Of a stretch of 64,000 nt of DNA, positions 21,265 through 31,923 are shown piece by piece. This stretch comes from Ectobius pallidus (taxonomy: Eukaryota; Arthropoda; Insecta; Blattodea; Ectobiidae). The notes under the pieces were generated by a model. The model was given only the letters and a program-made list of their open reading frames with translations. It was not told where the DNA came from and made no database searches. The position numbers and the translations under genes were made by a program. Each line of letters starts with the position of its first letter. Position 1 is the stretch's first letter. The stretch lies in NCBI GenBank assembly GCA_964059195.1, contig CAXKWD010000002.1:164120559-164184558 (forward strand), in the 5' to 3' direction.

Positions 21265-22514
21265 ATTTTCCAGAAAACTTTCTTTATGTAAAAATAAGGA
21301 AAACTTGTCTCCAATCTTCTGTTCACATCTTGAAAGGTACCTGACATAAATACAAAATTTTGTCCTTTTATCAAAATTCATCTTTCCAAAATTCGAGATT
21401 TCGCTTTGAAAACAAAATATAAAAATACAAAAAAAATCACTCAAAAAATAAAAATTTGCACAATTTCAGGAGTGTACTTTGGCCTAGATGTTCGCTTTAT
21501 TAACGGTAACACCCACAATCTGTCACTCAAGAAAGCAATGTATATAACGTACTTTACATTAATAATAATAATAGTAATATTATTATAATATAACAGTACA
21601 ATGTAGGCCCTACAATGTGCAGCATAATGTGCTTGATATGTATGTCTTTCCTTAATCCTAACAAAATTGGCTGAATTAGGTTAACTCTGTCTTATATGCA
21701 CCATTGGTAGCAGTGGTTACAACATGGCGACAACATGGTAACTTAAATCGCTTTATGGATGGTTGATTCATGGTATTCCATGATTTCGGAGCTTAGTTTT
21801 GTTTTTATATAACAAAGTAATCATTACTAATTTTGCATAATCCGTTGAGTTTACGAGTTACATCAGATAAATTCGTTGCAGCTGCATCTATCGATAAACT
21901 CTTAAACTCTCATGGGATTACCTTTGAGTAACTTATACAAAAAATAACACTTGGTACTGTTCCATCTTTTCATAATTTAAATCAGGGGGTGACAAGAAAT
22001 TTTCCGCACCGGGTACCACCTAAGCTTGCTACGCCACTGGTTTCACACTAACCACATCCAACCATAAAGTATTTTACTCACTAAATTAGAAGCATCGGAT
22101 TCGAACCCTGAGAAGGATAGTGTCTAGATACAGTATTAACTATTAACTAAGAGATAACAGGAATAACTTCACATTTGAGAATCTTGAAACATATTTAGTG
22201 ATATAGGCCTACTGTAACCAGGAAATGTGAGGCAATCTTATTTTCACTGCTTCTTTTGTTTATGCTTTCTTTCTTCAATTGTACCGTATAGCATTGTCCT
22301 AAAGCAAGTTTACACAAATTTGAGTCAATTTTGTTGAGTTAAACTTTACAAGTATTATGTATTGAATCCTATGTAGCACATTCAAATTCATTAAACCAAT
22401 TATTCTACCCGAAAACGATATTTTGGACAAAAAACCTAAAAAAAACTATTTCACCTAATGAAAAACCTAAAACAGTGTTTTTAAAAACCTAAAAATCCGG
22501 TCCCTATTAATTAG

Positions 22515-22598
22515 TCTCTGCGCTCTTTGTAACTTCCGAAGGATTTTTTTCTTCTTTCTTTCTTTGTAGGATTCTCCCACACTGGTGCTCCATAATAT
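22515..22598 (-). pseudogene. LINE thumb-domain fragment between two hAT insertions
   Basis: This 84-bp gap between A1 and A2 translates on the minus strand as MTYYGAPVWENPTKKERRKK, with a frameshift into an RKLQRAQRL-like reading. That is the YGAPVW...QR motif that follows the RT palm in I/R1/LOA-type LINEs. It joins directly to KAYRTLSLEASC at 2347 once A1/B is removed, linking it to the 1320-2347 fragment. Confidence 0.75.
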
Positions 22599-22606
22599 GT
22601 CATGAG

Positions 22607-23777
22607 TAGGGACTGGATTTTTAGGTTTTTAAAAACACTGTTTTAGGTTTTCCATTAGGTGAAATAGTTTTTTTTAGGTTTTTTGTCCAAAATATAGTTT
22701 TCGGGTAGAATAATTGGTTTAATGAATTTGAATGTGCTACATAGGATTCAATACATAATACTTGTAAAGTTTAACTTAACAAAATTGACTCAAATTTGTG
22801 TAAACTTGCTTTAGGACAATGTTATACGGTACAATTGAAGAAAGAAAGCATAAACAAAAGAAGCAGTGAAAATAAGATTGCCTCACATTTCCTGGTTACA
22901 GTAGGCCTATATCACTAAATATGTTTCAAGATTCTCAAATGTGAAGTTATTCCTGTTATCTCTTAGTTAATAGTTAATACTGTATCTAGACACTATCCTT
23001 CTCAGGGTTCGAATCCGATGCTTCTAATTTAGTGAGTAAAATACTTTATGGTTGGATGTGGTTAGTGTGAAACTGATTATTTTCCTTTCTTCGGTTGTTA
23101 CGCATGCTAACCGCAGAACAGATCAACTAGGGACGAAAACTTCCCCCTTTTCTAGAAAGGTAAATAATACTTACGTGTTTCTGGCAGGCTTGACAAAATA
23201 TTACTTTGCCATCTGTAGTGAAATTCAGACCGTCGCCAATCCACTGCCGGAATAAACTCGATTTCATTTGTTTCGGCATAATTAACACGTCTTCTTAAAA
23301 CTCACAGTGTGACCACTAAGTATGAATAACAGGGCAGTAATAAAGGCAAACAAGGGCTTTAAAACACAGAAATCTATATCCTTGTTCATACGCGGCAACA
23401 ATGGTTGTTCGTACGAATATTTTAAAAGGAATACGCCGGTACTCTTTTCCTCTCTTGACACTGTCCATCCTAGACGACAATGGTTGAATGAAACGCTGGT
23501 GGTATTAATTTCTACCCGACCAAAATTATTCTCTCCCCGCAAAATATAGATTTCTCAACTGACAAACAAAAAAGACAAAAAGGAGCCTAAATTAGATATT
23601 TTAGGTTTTATATCCCGTTTAGGTGTATTTAGGTTTTTATACCCCATTTAGGTATTTTTAGGTGCCATAGAATTAATGTGGGTGAATCCTATGGACATGA
23701 TTCGAAAAAGTGTATGAGCGATTTTTGTTTTGGAAGTAAGGAAAAAAATAGGTAATAACCTAAGAATCCGATCCCTA
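22607..23777 (-). mobile_element. hAT-like element A2 (1171 bp), uninterrupted copy, TSD GTCATGAG
   Basis: The ends TAGGGACTGGATTTTTAGG and, read on the minus strand, TAGGGATCGGATTCTTAGG are flanked by GTCATGAG at 22599-22606 and 23778-23785. It is 1171 bp, identical in length to the reconstructed A1 and opposite in orientation. Internal coordinates sum to 26133 with the left part of A1. The minus-strand exon relic lies at 23175-23279. It has no complete transposase, so it is nonautonomous. It inserted into the same LINE as A1, only about 100 bp away. Confidence 0.93.
23175..23279 (-). pseudogene. Exon relic of CGGBP1/BED-type zinc-finger transposase (copy in A2)
   Basis: Same 35-codon frame as 2854-2958, here on the minus strand and again followed by GTAAGT. 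Conservation in both copies reflects shared ancestry of the element; it is too short to act alone. Confidence 0.5.
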
Positions 23778-23785
23778 GTCATGAG

Positions 23786-24205
23786 AGGCTACTGCTCCAT
23801 TGTATATTGTTTTTAATGGCCTGTGCCCCAATCCCCATTGCAGTTTAGCTGATCTTCCCAACATGTGTATCAACATTGTTCGTCTTTTCCGCTATGGTTT
23901 CCACATGTTTATCAAAGCTTAGTTTCCGGCCAAACCATATTCCAAGGTATTTCATTTCTGTGACCATTTTTAGTTTGTTGTTGTCGAGATATATGTTAAT
24001 GCCCTCAGCAAGCTTTCTCCTTTTTCATTAGCAATCCTTTAGATTTACTGTTATTGAATTTCATTTTATTTACCTTAGCCCACTTCATTTCTTTTGCAAA
24101 GTCCAGGTTAACACACACTTCGACTTCATGCGCCGACTTGCCTACTGTTATTAACGACAGATCATCAGCAAAGGCTATTACTTTCGTGTTTTTAATAAAT
24201 TCTTA
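23786..24205 (-). pseudogene. LINE reverse transcriptase fragment with FADD motif
   Basis: Minus-strand translation from about 24205 gives KNTKVIAFADDLSLITVGK (the FADDL codons at 24158-24172). VNKMKFNNSKSKGLL and KMVTEMKYLGIWFGRKLSFD follow, with the KYLG motif that trails the palm in LINE RTs. The catalytic Asp pair is intact, but the N-terminal RT half is missing beyond 24205. The frame degrades towards 23786, where A2 interrupts. It continues into 22515-22598 and 1320-2347. The ORF1/endonuclease pieces at 26071-28560 are on the same strand and could be the 5' part of the same copy. Nothing recognisable is seen in 24206-24445. Confidence 0.75.
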
Positions 24206-24453
24206 AATTCACACATAATATGGCGATTGGAAAATGTGGAAACAAACGTCAGCATCGCGAAATGTATAATAGTGCATTCTTTTGTGAATATGTAAGTGTC
24301 AGTTTTTTCTAATGTACAAGGCACAGTACATCACATTTGTACAACATTGTAAAAAGAGAAACAGGAGAAAGTGTAGGCCTTCGTAATTGCGAATACCGGT
24401 ATTGCATTTACTGTAGTAGGATACATACAGTAATTTATGTATAGAGTATGTAC

Positions 24454-25614
24454 CATGGGCGTACGGTGGAGGAGGGTTGAGGGGATTAGAACCCCTCCCG
24501 AAATATCTGCGATTTTTTATTATAACATCATGTTCAATAATTTAAAAAATCATTGGTTTGGTTATTTTATTATATTTTCTTACATAACAAAGAAGTATTT
24601 ATAAAAACTATTGAAAATGTCAGTTTCTCATTAATGATAGTCTACTATACTCTCGTAATTTATTTAATAATAATACACATATTTAATCTTAATGAGCACA
24701 TGATCTGAAATAACTTCTACTGTACAGCAAAACATAGGCCTATTGTTATTAAACAATACAAAATGTCCTACCGAATTTCTAATAAATTATTCGAAAACCT
24801 GGACAGGCCTATTTATGTGGTGTGATCGGTTGGATCTCAGGACTCCAGTGAACATCAGCTTTCAATACGTAAAATCAAATTTTCCAGAAACCAGAATGAG
24901 TAGTTAAACAAAATTACTACGTCTGCAATCAACTTGCTGATACAGAAACAACAGAATATAGATACAGTACCGGTACAATGATTCATAGTGCTCCGCATAA
25001 ACAAATCAGATATTATAGCCCATAGTGTGTATTACATCCTTCGATAGCCTTCTTTGAAATTTCTCAAATGAATGGTTTTATTTACAAACTATTTAAAACA
25101 AGAAATGAACATATACCTAAAGAAAACAGTCTGAAATACTGTGAAGCATAAATAACATCATATTATTTTTAGTGTACTGATGATCGAAATGACCGCCGCC
25201 CGTTGTGGTTAGCGTCGCTGACTACAGATCCGTCGGCCGGGTTCGATCCCCGGTACCTCCTCGGATTTTTCTGAGGTAGGGAGGTCTGGCAAGGGTGCAC
25301 TCAGCCTCGTGATTCAAATTGAGGAGCTATTTGATAGAGAAGTAGCGGCTCCGTTCATGAAAACCACCATTAACGGCCGTGGGTGTCGGCATGCTGACCA
25401 CATGCCCTCCAATCCTGCCATCTGCCGGTAGTAGATGACGCAGCGGTCGGGTGGTAGGCCAAGCCCCTCCAGGGATGTAGCGCCACGGAGTTTAGTTTTA
25501 GTTTAGTTTAATGATCACAATACAACTGTTTAGTTACTAAAAATGTGCGCAAGGACATGGAACTGGGACATTATATTAAACCCCCTCCAAACAGAATTTC
25601 ACCGTACGCCCATG
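24454..25614. mobile_element. hAT-like nonautonomous element, 1161 bp, TSD GTATGTAC
   Basis: The termini CATGGGCGTACGGTG and, on the minus strand, CATGGGCGTACGGTG form a perfect 15-bp inverted repeat. They are flanked by GTATGTAC at 24446-24453 and 25615-25622. Next to each end lies a GGAGGG / CCCCCTCC segment. The interior is AT-rich noncoding sequence that received a SINE at 25192-25511. A longer relative with a nearly identical end (CATGGACGTACGGTG) is at 34890-37051. Confidence 0.93.
25192..25511 (+). mobile_element. tRNA-derived SINE with (TTTAG)n-type tail
   Basis: Box A-like GTGGTTAGCGTCGCTG (from 25204) and box B GGGTTCGATCCC (25239-25250) head a roughly 320-bp unit. It ends in AGTTTAGTTTTAGTTTAG. 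Imperfect flanking repeats (ATGATCGAAAT and ATGATCACAAT) fit a target-site duplication. Inserted inside the 24454-25614 hAT element. Confidence 0.85.
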
Positions 25615-25679
25615 GTATGTACTGTAAAACGTTTTTGTAATGCATTAACAGGAACGAGAATATTTCACTAATGACAGTA

Positions 25680-25995
25680 GTTACAGAACCCTTTTATCCC
25701 CGGTCAGAGAAACGGGAGGTTGGGATGACGTCATCAATTCCCACCACCCCCTCTGACGTCATAGGGGTGGGGATAACGACGTCATGAGGATGGCGGCACT
25801 TCCGGTTCTGGTCACAAAATGGCGGCACTTCCGGCTCCGGTTACAAAATGGTGGCTCTTCCTATTCCGGTTCAAAATGGCAGCACTTCGGTTCGAAATGG
25901 CGGCACTCCGGTTCAAAATGACGACACTTTGTGTTTCTGTTCAAGATGGCACTTACTGTTCCTATATCAATTGGCGGAACTTCCTATTCCTATTT
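25680..25995 (+). repeat. Minisatellite of ATGGCGGCACTTCCGGTTC units
   Basis: After a G-rich lead with two TGACGTCA octamers (25726 and 25754), about eight degenerate units of 20-26 bp resembling ATGGCGGCACTTCCGGTTC follow from about 25790. A homologous segment lies at 33670-33960. The overlapping open frames are by-products of the repeat. Confidence 0.8.
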
Positions 25996-26070
25996 CAAAC
26001 GTCGGAAGTTCTTGCCCTACTTTCCACCCACTTATTAATTTGGGTCCTGGAAGATTAGCTAACGTCACAT

Positions 26071-26691
26071 CTATGTTGGTAACATTTTGGCCAGAACATC
26101 CGAAGTGGGTGGACTGTTAGGCCCGTTAATAATAAATAAATTCATTTCACTTACCAGTTCTTCTAGTGCCAGACGTCTATCATCAGTTTTTTCGTCAAAC
26201 CAAAGTTCAGAATCAACATTTGCATCAGTTGAAAAGATGACTGAATTTGCGTGTACGTAAACAGATTTCGTGCACTTTGTCTCAATATGGAACAGTTTCA
26301 TCCGAAAATTGAAAGTATACACTTCCAATATCAATCTTCCTTGTGTCGTTTGTAATTCCACGCATGCAGTGTGTTGATCATTGAACTGTGTTAATTTTGA
26401 CACAGAAACGTCCCTATTGAAGACTAATATTGCCGACATAAGTGCATTTCCTGTAGGCACGGTTCTTGCAATCACTGGTATGCATGGAATTCTACCCACT
26501 ATCGATTACGGTTCCTGTAAACAAATCATCTCCATATTCCTCTCAGCTAGCTGCCTCACCTGCTGAAGGACTGATTTGTTTCTCATACCATTTAGGGATG
26601 CTATTCGGAGCACGTTTTTGGCATTATTGAATATAGGTGTAAAAATGATTGTTGGGCCATTCGACTCGCTGATTGAATGCTGTACGTCCAT
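26071..26691 (-). pseudogene. R1/I-type LINE AP-endonuclease domain
   Basis: The minus-strand frame 26691-26506 contains RIASLNGMRNKSVLQQVRQL and ends MEMICLQEP, the N-terminal strand of the endonuclease with the Q-E-P metal-site motif. After a stop, the frame 26499-26071 continues with TFNFRMKLF, VIFSTDANVDSELWFDEKTD (D-A-N motif), RRLALEELVSEMNLFIINGP and NSPPT. These are signature motifs of R1/I-clade endonucleases. The end after NSPPT (below about 26125) is replaced by unrelated sequence, and no SDH motif or RT follows. One frame break separates the two parts. Confidence 0.85.
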
Positions 26692-26697
26692 GGGTTT

Positions 26698-28560
26698 TTA
26701 CAAGTTGTCTGTATAACTCATCGATGCACAGCACTTACCCCTTCTTCCAAACGCCATTTTAGTAAGGATCAGAAGCTCCTGAGGATCTGAAGGCAGATTT
26801 ACAGCCTTTAGTTGCATTCTATCGAAAGCTTCAGGCTGTGGGAAAATTACTTCGTCTCCTTTGGAGTGGAGTTTTCGCGTCAAGTGTCTTAGCGCTATAA
26901 TCAGATTTGCACATAATCAGATTTGCACGTAATCAGATGTGCACGTTCTTCAAGTCTAGTCTGTCTCAACATTGTTTCAATGTCATTATAGATTTGTTCT
27001 GGATTATTTGTAGGTTGTTTTTTATATATCTCGGTGTTAAAGAAAGGGTCCTCAATTTGTGAATTTATTATTTATTTTTCATTGTCATCGGCTTCCGTCG
27101 AAATCCTTATGTCTGATGATTTAGTCTGATTCCCTGATTAACGGTTAAATCTGATTGGCTTCCTGGTGGTGACGTTAATATGATCAACTCTGAACTTCCA
27201 CCATTTTTGCCATACTGTCTTCTTTGTCATTGTTTCAGTTCCGTCTTCATAGCCTTCAGTCAATTCTGTCTGTGTCATTTGGTCGAGTTTAACTGGTGTC
27301 CTCATTCTGGATCCTCAGTACACCTCAGCTCTCAGCCGAATTATTCTTTTCCTTGAAGGTGAAGATCTTTTCTTTCTTTTCTAGATATCATGCAGAATGA
27401 TCCTTTTAAGCTTTTCCACACGATGAGTCTTATATTTCGAATTATCCATAGTCTATCCTCTATATATGCCGGTTGAGCAGAATTATATTAGTTAGACAAT
27501 CCTTCGAATTTTGCTAGTTACAGGATTTTCCTCGTAGTTTGCACGGTATGCATACTGAAGCCTGGTTTATTTTATCACAGTTTGCTTTCATATGGTCTTC
27601 TTCTCCACAGTGCCCACATGTTGATTACTCTTGTCTGCAAAATTTTGCAACATGGCCAAGGTCCTAACATCGCGCACAACGTGCAATTGTCAAGAAATCC
27701 TTTGGTGTTGCGGCAATGTAGGAGAGATACAAGTACCTTTTTCAAGTATCTGTCTCCTCAGGGTCGGATCTACCTCAAGTACATAGTTCACCGTTGCCTT
27801 CTCCTTTGGTCCGGTTTTGAATCTTGGTAGGAATTATGTTTAAAATTGCTCTAGGTTCATTTACACATAAACATTTTGATGATATGCCAAATTAGAGTAG
27901 TTAGAGTAGTTGGAATGTCGTACAGTATTAACAGGGGTCTCATCTATTTTGGCAGCTCCACTTTTATATCAGCATTGTTTTCCGTTTTTTCTTGATCTTT
28001 TTTATATCTTCCTCAATGTCGGTTTCTGTAATTACTGACCTAGGTGTTATTTTAATTCTTTCTTCAATTGGGTTGATTATTTTTATAAGTTTTTCCTGCA
28101 GACTTCTTGGCTGTTCATTGGGTTTTGAGATTTTTGTTGGCTGCCATTTTTTCGATATGTTTTTATGTGAGGGTTTTGATGCCGCCACTGCTGCCACGCT
28201 TGCGTACGTTGGCTTTAATAAAGTGGAGTGTTCTTTGTTTATGTCCAGAAATGGCTGATGTAGCCTTGAATTCTCTTGTCACAGTTCGTTTATTTGACCA
28301 TCTTGCTTCGCCATTATTAAGGCACATTCCAGAAATTTATCTTTCACTTTGTGGACACGTGACGCTGATATTTTTGTTTCTTTTGGCAAGACCTCGTTGA
28401 GAAATATATTGATTTCCGTTATACGGGAATTAGCGTGTATGTTCGGGAGGTTGGAGACCCTTTTCGGAGTCTCATTGACTGTTTGTCTCACTTCAGGAGT
28501 TTTTGTCACTTCTCGCAACTCCCCACGTTCGGGAGGGGGCAACGTTCCACCGGCATATCA
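26698..28560 (-). pseudogene. R1/I-type LINE ORF1 (gag-like) remnants with CCHC knuckles
   Basis: On the minus strand, N-terminal pieces at 28542-28279 and 28197-27964 are basic and Lys-rich (ending KKIKKKRKT). Two zinc knuckles come later: a remnant GHVAKFC (about 27637-27657) and CGHCGEEDHMKANC (about 27578-27618), which fits C-x2-C-x4-H-x4-C. A stop lies between them. The frame at 26883-26698 may be the ORF1 tail or the intergenic region before the endonuclease. ORF1 proteins of this kind bind the element RNA. Many stops and shifts make it non-functional. The order ORF1 then endonuclease matches the gene order of R1/I-type LINEs. Confidence 0.65.
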
Positions 28561-28784
28561 CCGGTTCACAGTCACTGACTACTAAAACACTACATTATAA
28601 ATGTAAAGGTAATATTACTAGTAAGCCGCCACTGAAATCTCTGCATATTACTATCTGGAACATGTTGCGTTCAAAATGGCACAGTAATCGCACGCGAGAC
28701 GCGTATTCAGCAAATTCCACGCACCGGCTCAGCGAAACGAAGACACCTCTGGTCGGTTCAATTGCTAAAACTCAACTTTCCATG

Positions 28785-29000
28785 GTCAAGACCAAAACCA
28801 AGATCGAGATCGAGACCAAGACAGAAACCAATGCCAATCCCAAGGACAAGGGCAAGAGCAAGACCAAGGCTTCGGCCAAAACCAAGGCCAAGACTGAGAC
28901 CTAGGCAAATACCTAGTTTAAGACCAAGTCCATGACCATGGCCAAGACCAAGGCCAAGGCAAACAAAAAAGTCAATCCCAAGGCCAAGAGCAAGGCCAAA
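28785..29000 (+). repeat. Purine-rich AAGACCAAGGCCAAG-type low-complexity tract
   Basis: Degenerate repeats of 6-12 bp of the type AAGACCAAGGCC. The open frame through it (Lys/Thr/Ala-rich) is a product of the repeat and not a gene. Confidence 0.85.
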
Positions 29001-29039
29001 GTCTTCGCACTAGTGCACTCTTTATCTGTGTGATTAAAT

Positions 29040-29184
29040 TAAATAGCTAGCAACAGTCTATTAGGTTTATCCCAGAATTAAAATACTGTCCTCACATGAG
29101 ATTTCTGTGTCAAATCGGTACAAGGGACTTAAATGTTAAAAACTGGTACAAAAGGAATAATCTCATATATAACGGTCTATTGGG
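29040..29184 (+). repeat. Tandem array (~117-bp unit), part left of the RTE insertion
   Basis: One unit: CAGTCTATTAGG, then AAAATACTGTCCTCA, GAGATTT, TGTGTCAA and GGTACAAAAGG, the same phrase order as in 31924-32860. It is cut at ATTGGG (29179-29184), where the RTE element begins. Confidence 0.8.
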
Positions 29185-29282
29185 ATCCTTCTTCTTCTTC
29201 AATGGCATCACGGCCCTTTTAGTCTAGGCTTAGCCACCCTGATAACAGCCATCCATTCCCCTCTATCCAGTACTTTCGTTCT

Positions 29283-29663
29283 TCATCGCTTAACTCGAGT
29301 TCTCAGATCCTTCTCGACGTTGTCCATCCATCTTAGCTTTTGTCGTCTCACATTACGTCTTCCTTCTGGTTTTGAGCTGATAGTTAATTTTGGGATTCTA
29401 TCATCCTCCATTCTAATGACATGTCCTAACCATTCCAGTCTTCGTGCTTTGATCTCTGATATATCAGGTGAATCATAATGATATTCCAACTCCAAGTTAT
29501 ATCTTATCCTCCACTTACCTTTTTCAAGCTTTGGCCCATAGATCTTCCTTAACATTTTCCTTTCCCATGTCATTAGGTACTGTCCCATATTTTTGGACAA
29601 CGTCCAAGTCTCACTTCCATATAAAACAATTAGTCTGATGACCGTTTTATAATACACCCTCAC
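29283..29663 (-). pseudogene. RTE LINE C-terminal region
   Basis: A 126-residue frame with LIVLYGSETWTLSKN, WERKMLRKIYGP, ARRLEWLGHVIRMEDDR and RRQKLRWMDNVEKDL. This is the conserved YGSETWT...RRLxWxGHVxRM...GRRxxGRxxxRWxDxV block that ends RTE-family ORFs. It is out of frame with the upstream RT pieces. Confidence 0.9.
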
Positions 29664-29806
29664 CTTTGCCTTCTTACTTATATATCTTTTGGTTAAAAAT
29701 TTGTTAAGTGCTCTGACGCATCTATTATCGCTTGCAACCTTGGATTTAATATCCTCCTCCGCTTCATTTAGTGAATTTATAAAAGATCCTAAATATTTAA
29801 AATTTT

Positions 29807-30796
29807 CTATTTGTCATAGTATTGTTCATTCATTAAAACTCTGACATCAACCTGTCCTAGGCAAGCTTTATTTGCCATGTATTTAGTCTTTTCTATGTTG
29901 ATTTTCAGTCCCATTTGTGAGGCACTACTGTCAATTTGCGTTACAACCTCTTCCAGTGCTCCCAGAGATCTTGCCACCACCACAATGCCATCAGCATAGG
30001 CTAGGCATTGTCTGGTTCGGTTGAATATTGTGCCCTTGTTATTTATCTCCAGGCTTCTGATGATTTTTCCTAAACAAATGTTAAATAGAATTGTGACTCC
30101 ATCTTCAGTTATAAATACCACAGATAATTGATTTTCAATTTTGACTCTGTTATATGTTCGAGTGTTAGTTTGGTGAGGCTAATCAATTTGTTGGGTATAC
30201 CAAATTCCTTCATAGCTTCTAATATTTGGAAGCGATTCATACAGTCAAATGCAGATTTGAAATCAATATATAGCTGATGCATTTGTTTCGTTAGTTTTTT
30301 CCATATACTGCCTCAAGGTGAATATGTGATCTGTTGTGCTTCTGTTTTGCCTAAATCCACTTTGATACTCTCCTAAGATTTCATTTACATAAGGTTTAAG
30401 GTATTTGGATAATATGTTGGTAAGAATCTTATAAGTGATATTTAGTAGTGAGATCCCTCTATAATTATTACAGTCTAGTTTACTACCTTTCTTATGTATT
30501 GGACATACAATAGCCATTCTCTACTCAATGGGAATTACTTCGCTATTCCAAACCGTTAAAATTAGGTCATATATACTCTTCCATAGGGGCCTGTCCCCTT
30601 TCTTGATCAGCTCTGCTGAAATGCCATCTTCTCCTGGTGCTCTATTATCTTTCATGTTCTTGATTATGTCGTAAACATCGGTAATTTTAGGTGGTTGTAC
30701 ATATACTTCCGGTCCGTAGTACACTGCTTCATTCTGCGTATTGCCAATTGCTTCTTTGTTTAAAAGTTCATTAAAATATTCAACCCACCTATCCAT
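29807..30796 (-). pseudogene. RTE LINE reverse transcriptase, catalytic motif altered
   Basis: Three minus-strand frames cover the RT. 30796-30521 carries MDRWVEYFNELLN and NRAPGEDGISAELIK. 30517-30263 carries [20 protein letters not shown] and [17 protein letters not shown]. 30121-29807 carries CLAYADGIVVVARS. The catalytic Y-A-D-D reads Y-A-D-G, so the second catalytic Asp is lost. Frame breaks and a stretch with stops (30122-30262, including the region before the palm) confirm inactivity. Confidence 0.9.
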
Positions 30797-31368
30797 AATT
30801 TATTCCCCCCCCCCCCCGATTAAATGACCGTTTTTGTCTTGGCAAATTGTGGATCTAGGCTGAAATCCGCCTTTAATTTTACGTATAGACTCAAAGAACT
30901 TTTTGCTTTCATTTCTGTTAAATTTTTCTTGCATTTCTTGGATTTCTTTCTCTTCACATTCCCTTTTTTGCCTCGGGAGAGGGATTTTACTTTACTTCTT
31001 GCTTAACTATAGTTAGATTTATTAAGCCTAGTATTTCTCTGTAGCATTTTTTGTCTAAGATCATTCCTACTTTTTAAGGCTTCCTCACATTCATGATCAA
31101 ACCACCCGTTTCTTTTCTTATGATCTTCATATCCTAATATACTTTCTGCCGATTTTTTTAATGCTGTCTTTGATTACTTTCCATTTTTCTTCAACGCCAT
31201 TTCCTTGTGAGGATTGCAGTGATTGATTCTCTAACTCATCCTGTATAGCTCCTATATTTCCTTGTGAGGATTGCAGTGATTGATTCTCTAACTCCTCCTG
31301 TATAGCTGTCCTATATATAACTGGGTCGGTTTTTAATGACTCAATTGCAAATTTCTTATTCTCTAGAC

Positions 31369-31717
31369 CACTGGTTCCTAAACTATGGGTCGCGATCCAC
31401 TGGTGGGTCGCGGGAGTAATTTCGGTGGGTCGCGAAAAGGGCGGAAAAAATAAACTTTTTTCAATATAAGGAATATAAGGTAAAACTATTGAAAGGCATA
31501 TGAAAAATATATGCTCTATTTTATATAGCCTATATTGGTTATCGTTATGTAGTAGTGGGTCGCGAAATAATTTTATATAGCCTATATTGGTTATCGTTAT
31601 GTAGTAGTGGGTCGCAAAAGAAATTTGTATATAGCGGTATCGTTATGTAGTAGTGGGTCGCGAAAGAAATTCTAGGTGAAAGTGGGTCCCAGGACAAAAA
31701 AAGTTTGGGAACCGCTG
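31369..31717. mobile_element. hAT MITE, 349 bp, TSD CTCTAGAC
   Basis: Ends CACTGGTTCCTAAACTATGG and, on the minus strand, CAGCGGTTCCCAAACTTT, flanked by CTCTAGAC at 31361-31368 and 31718-31725. The interior has four GTGGGTCGCGA-type repeats and tandem copies of GTTATCGTTATGTAGTAG. Inserted within the RTE LINE. Confidence 0.92.
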
Positions 31718-31729
31718 CTCTAGACCATT

Positions 31730-31923
31730 GCTTCCATGTACTGTGGCTAACGTTGGTCTATATTGACTCTAACTAGGTGGTGATCTGTATCAAAGTCAGC
31801 ACCCCGGTAAGACCTTACATCCGCAACATCAGAAGTATGGTGAGCATCAATTAGGAGATGGTCAATTTGATTTTTAACAGTCTTATCAGGTGATGTCCAT
31901 GTTATTTTATGGATTCTCTTATG
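31730..31923 (-). pseudogene. RTE LINE endonuclease C-terminal fragment
   Basis: Minus-strand translation gives a stretch with KITWTSPDKTVKNQIDHLLI and then DVRSYRGADFDTDHHLVRV. The QIDH and S/T-D-H-x-L motifs (the latter containing the catalytic His) identify the end of an RTE-type AP endonuclease. The element is truncated at 31923, within the domain. Confidence 0.85.

Larger units (their letters stand above)
3068..22039. mobile_element. Element B: 19-kb insertion with hAT-like ends, TSD GTTTCACA
   Basis: The left end CAGTGGCGTAGGAAG and the right end, read on the minus strand as CAGTGGCGTAGCAAG, match at 14 of 15 positions. The octamer GTTTCACA is repeated at 3060-3067 and 22040-22047, and occurs once at the same place in the intact copy A2. 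So B, or a smaller ancestor that later swelled, entered A1 as one hAT-type transposition. The left terminal region (3068 to about 3340) is GC-rich with a GGGTGCGGGCCGCCCCGGG hairpin, then AT-rich. The right terminal region (about 21270-22039) is AT-rich noncoding DNA with an ATA/TAA microsatellite near 21563. Inside are a LINE, a long inverted duplication with Penelope ends, and a MITE. Confidence 0.85.
2356..22506. mobile_element. hAT-like element A1 (1171 bp), split by element B
   Basis: The left end TAGGGATCGGATTCTTAGG and right end CCGGTCCCTA (read on the minus strand TAGGGACCGGATTTTTAGG) are inverted repeats. They are flanked by the direct octamer TTAATTAG at 2348-2355 and 22507-22514. 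The element body is 2356-3067 plus 22048-22506, that is 712 + 459 = 1171 bp, exactly the length of the uninterrupted copy A2 at 22607-23777. The 18,972-bp element B and one GTTTCACA duplication lie between. The body contains AGGTTTTTA/ACCTAAA-type repeats near both ends and one exon-like open stretch (2854-2958). It has no full transposase. Confidence 0.92.
29185..31923 (-). mobile_element. RTE-type LINE, 5' truncated, inserted in tandem array
   Basis: Minus-strand element flanked by ATTGGG at 29179-29184 and 31924-31929. Its 3' end has the short GAA-type tail (GAAGAAGAAGAAGGAT read on the minus strand). It starts inside the endonuclease domain, passes through RT, and ends in a C-terminal domain. 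Frames are broken repeatedly. A hAT MITE (31369-31717) lies within. About 2.39 kb without the MITE. The segment between 30800 and 31370 is the decayed connector between endonuclease and RT, with two near-identical 60-bp blocks at about 31198 and 31258. Confidence 0.88.

Noticed and set aside
28503..28904. 133-codon Lys/Thr-rich frame
   Set aside because: Its second half is the translation of an AAGACCAAGGCC-type repeat, and the first half opposes LINE ORF1 remnants.
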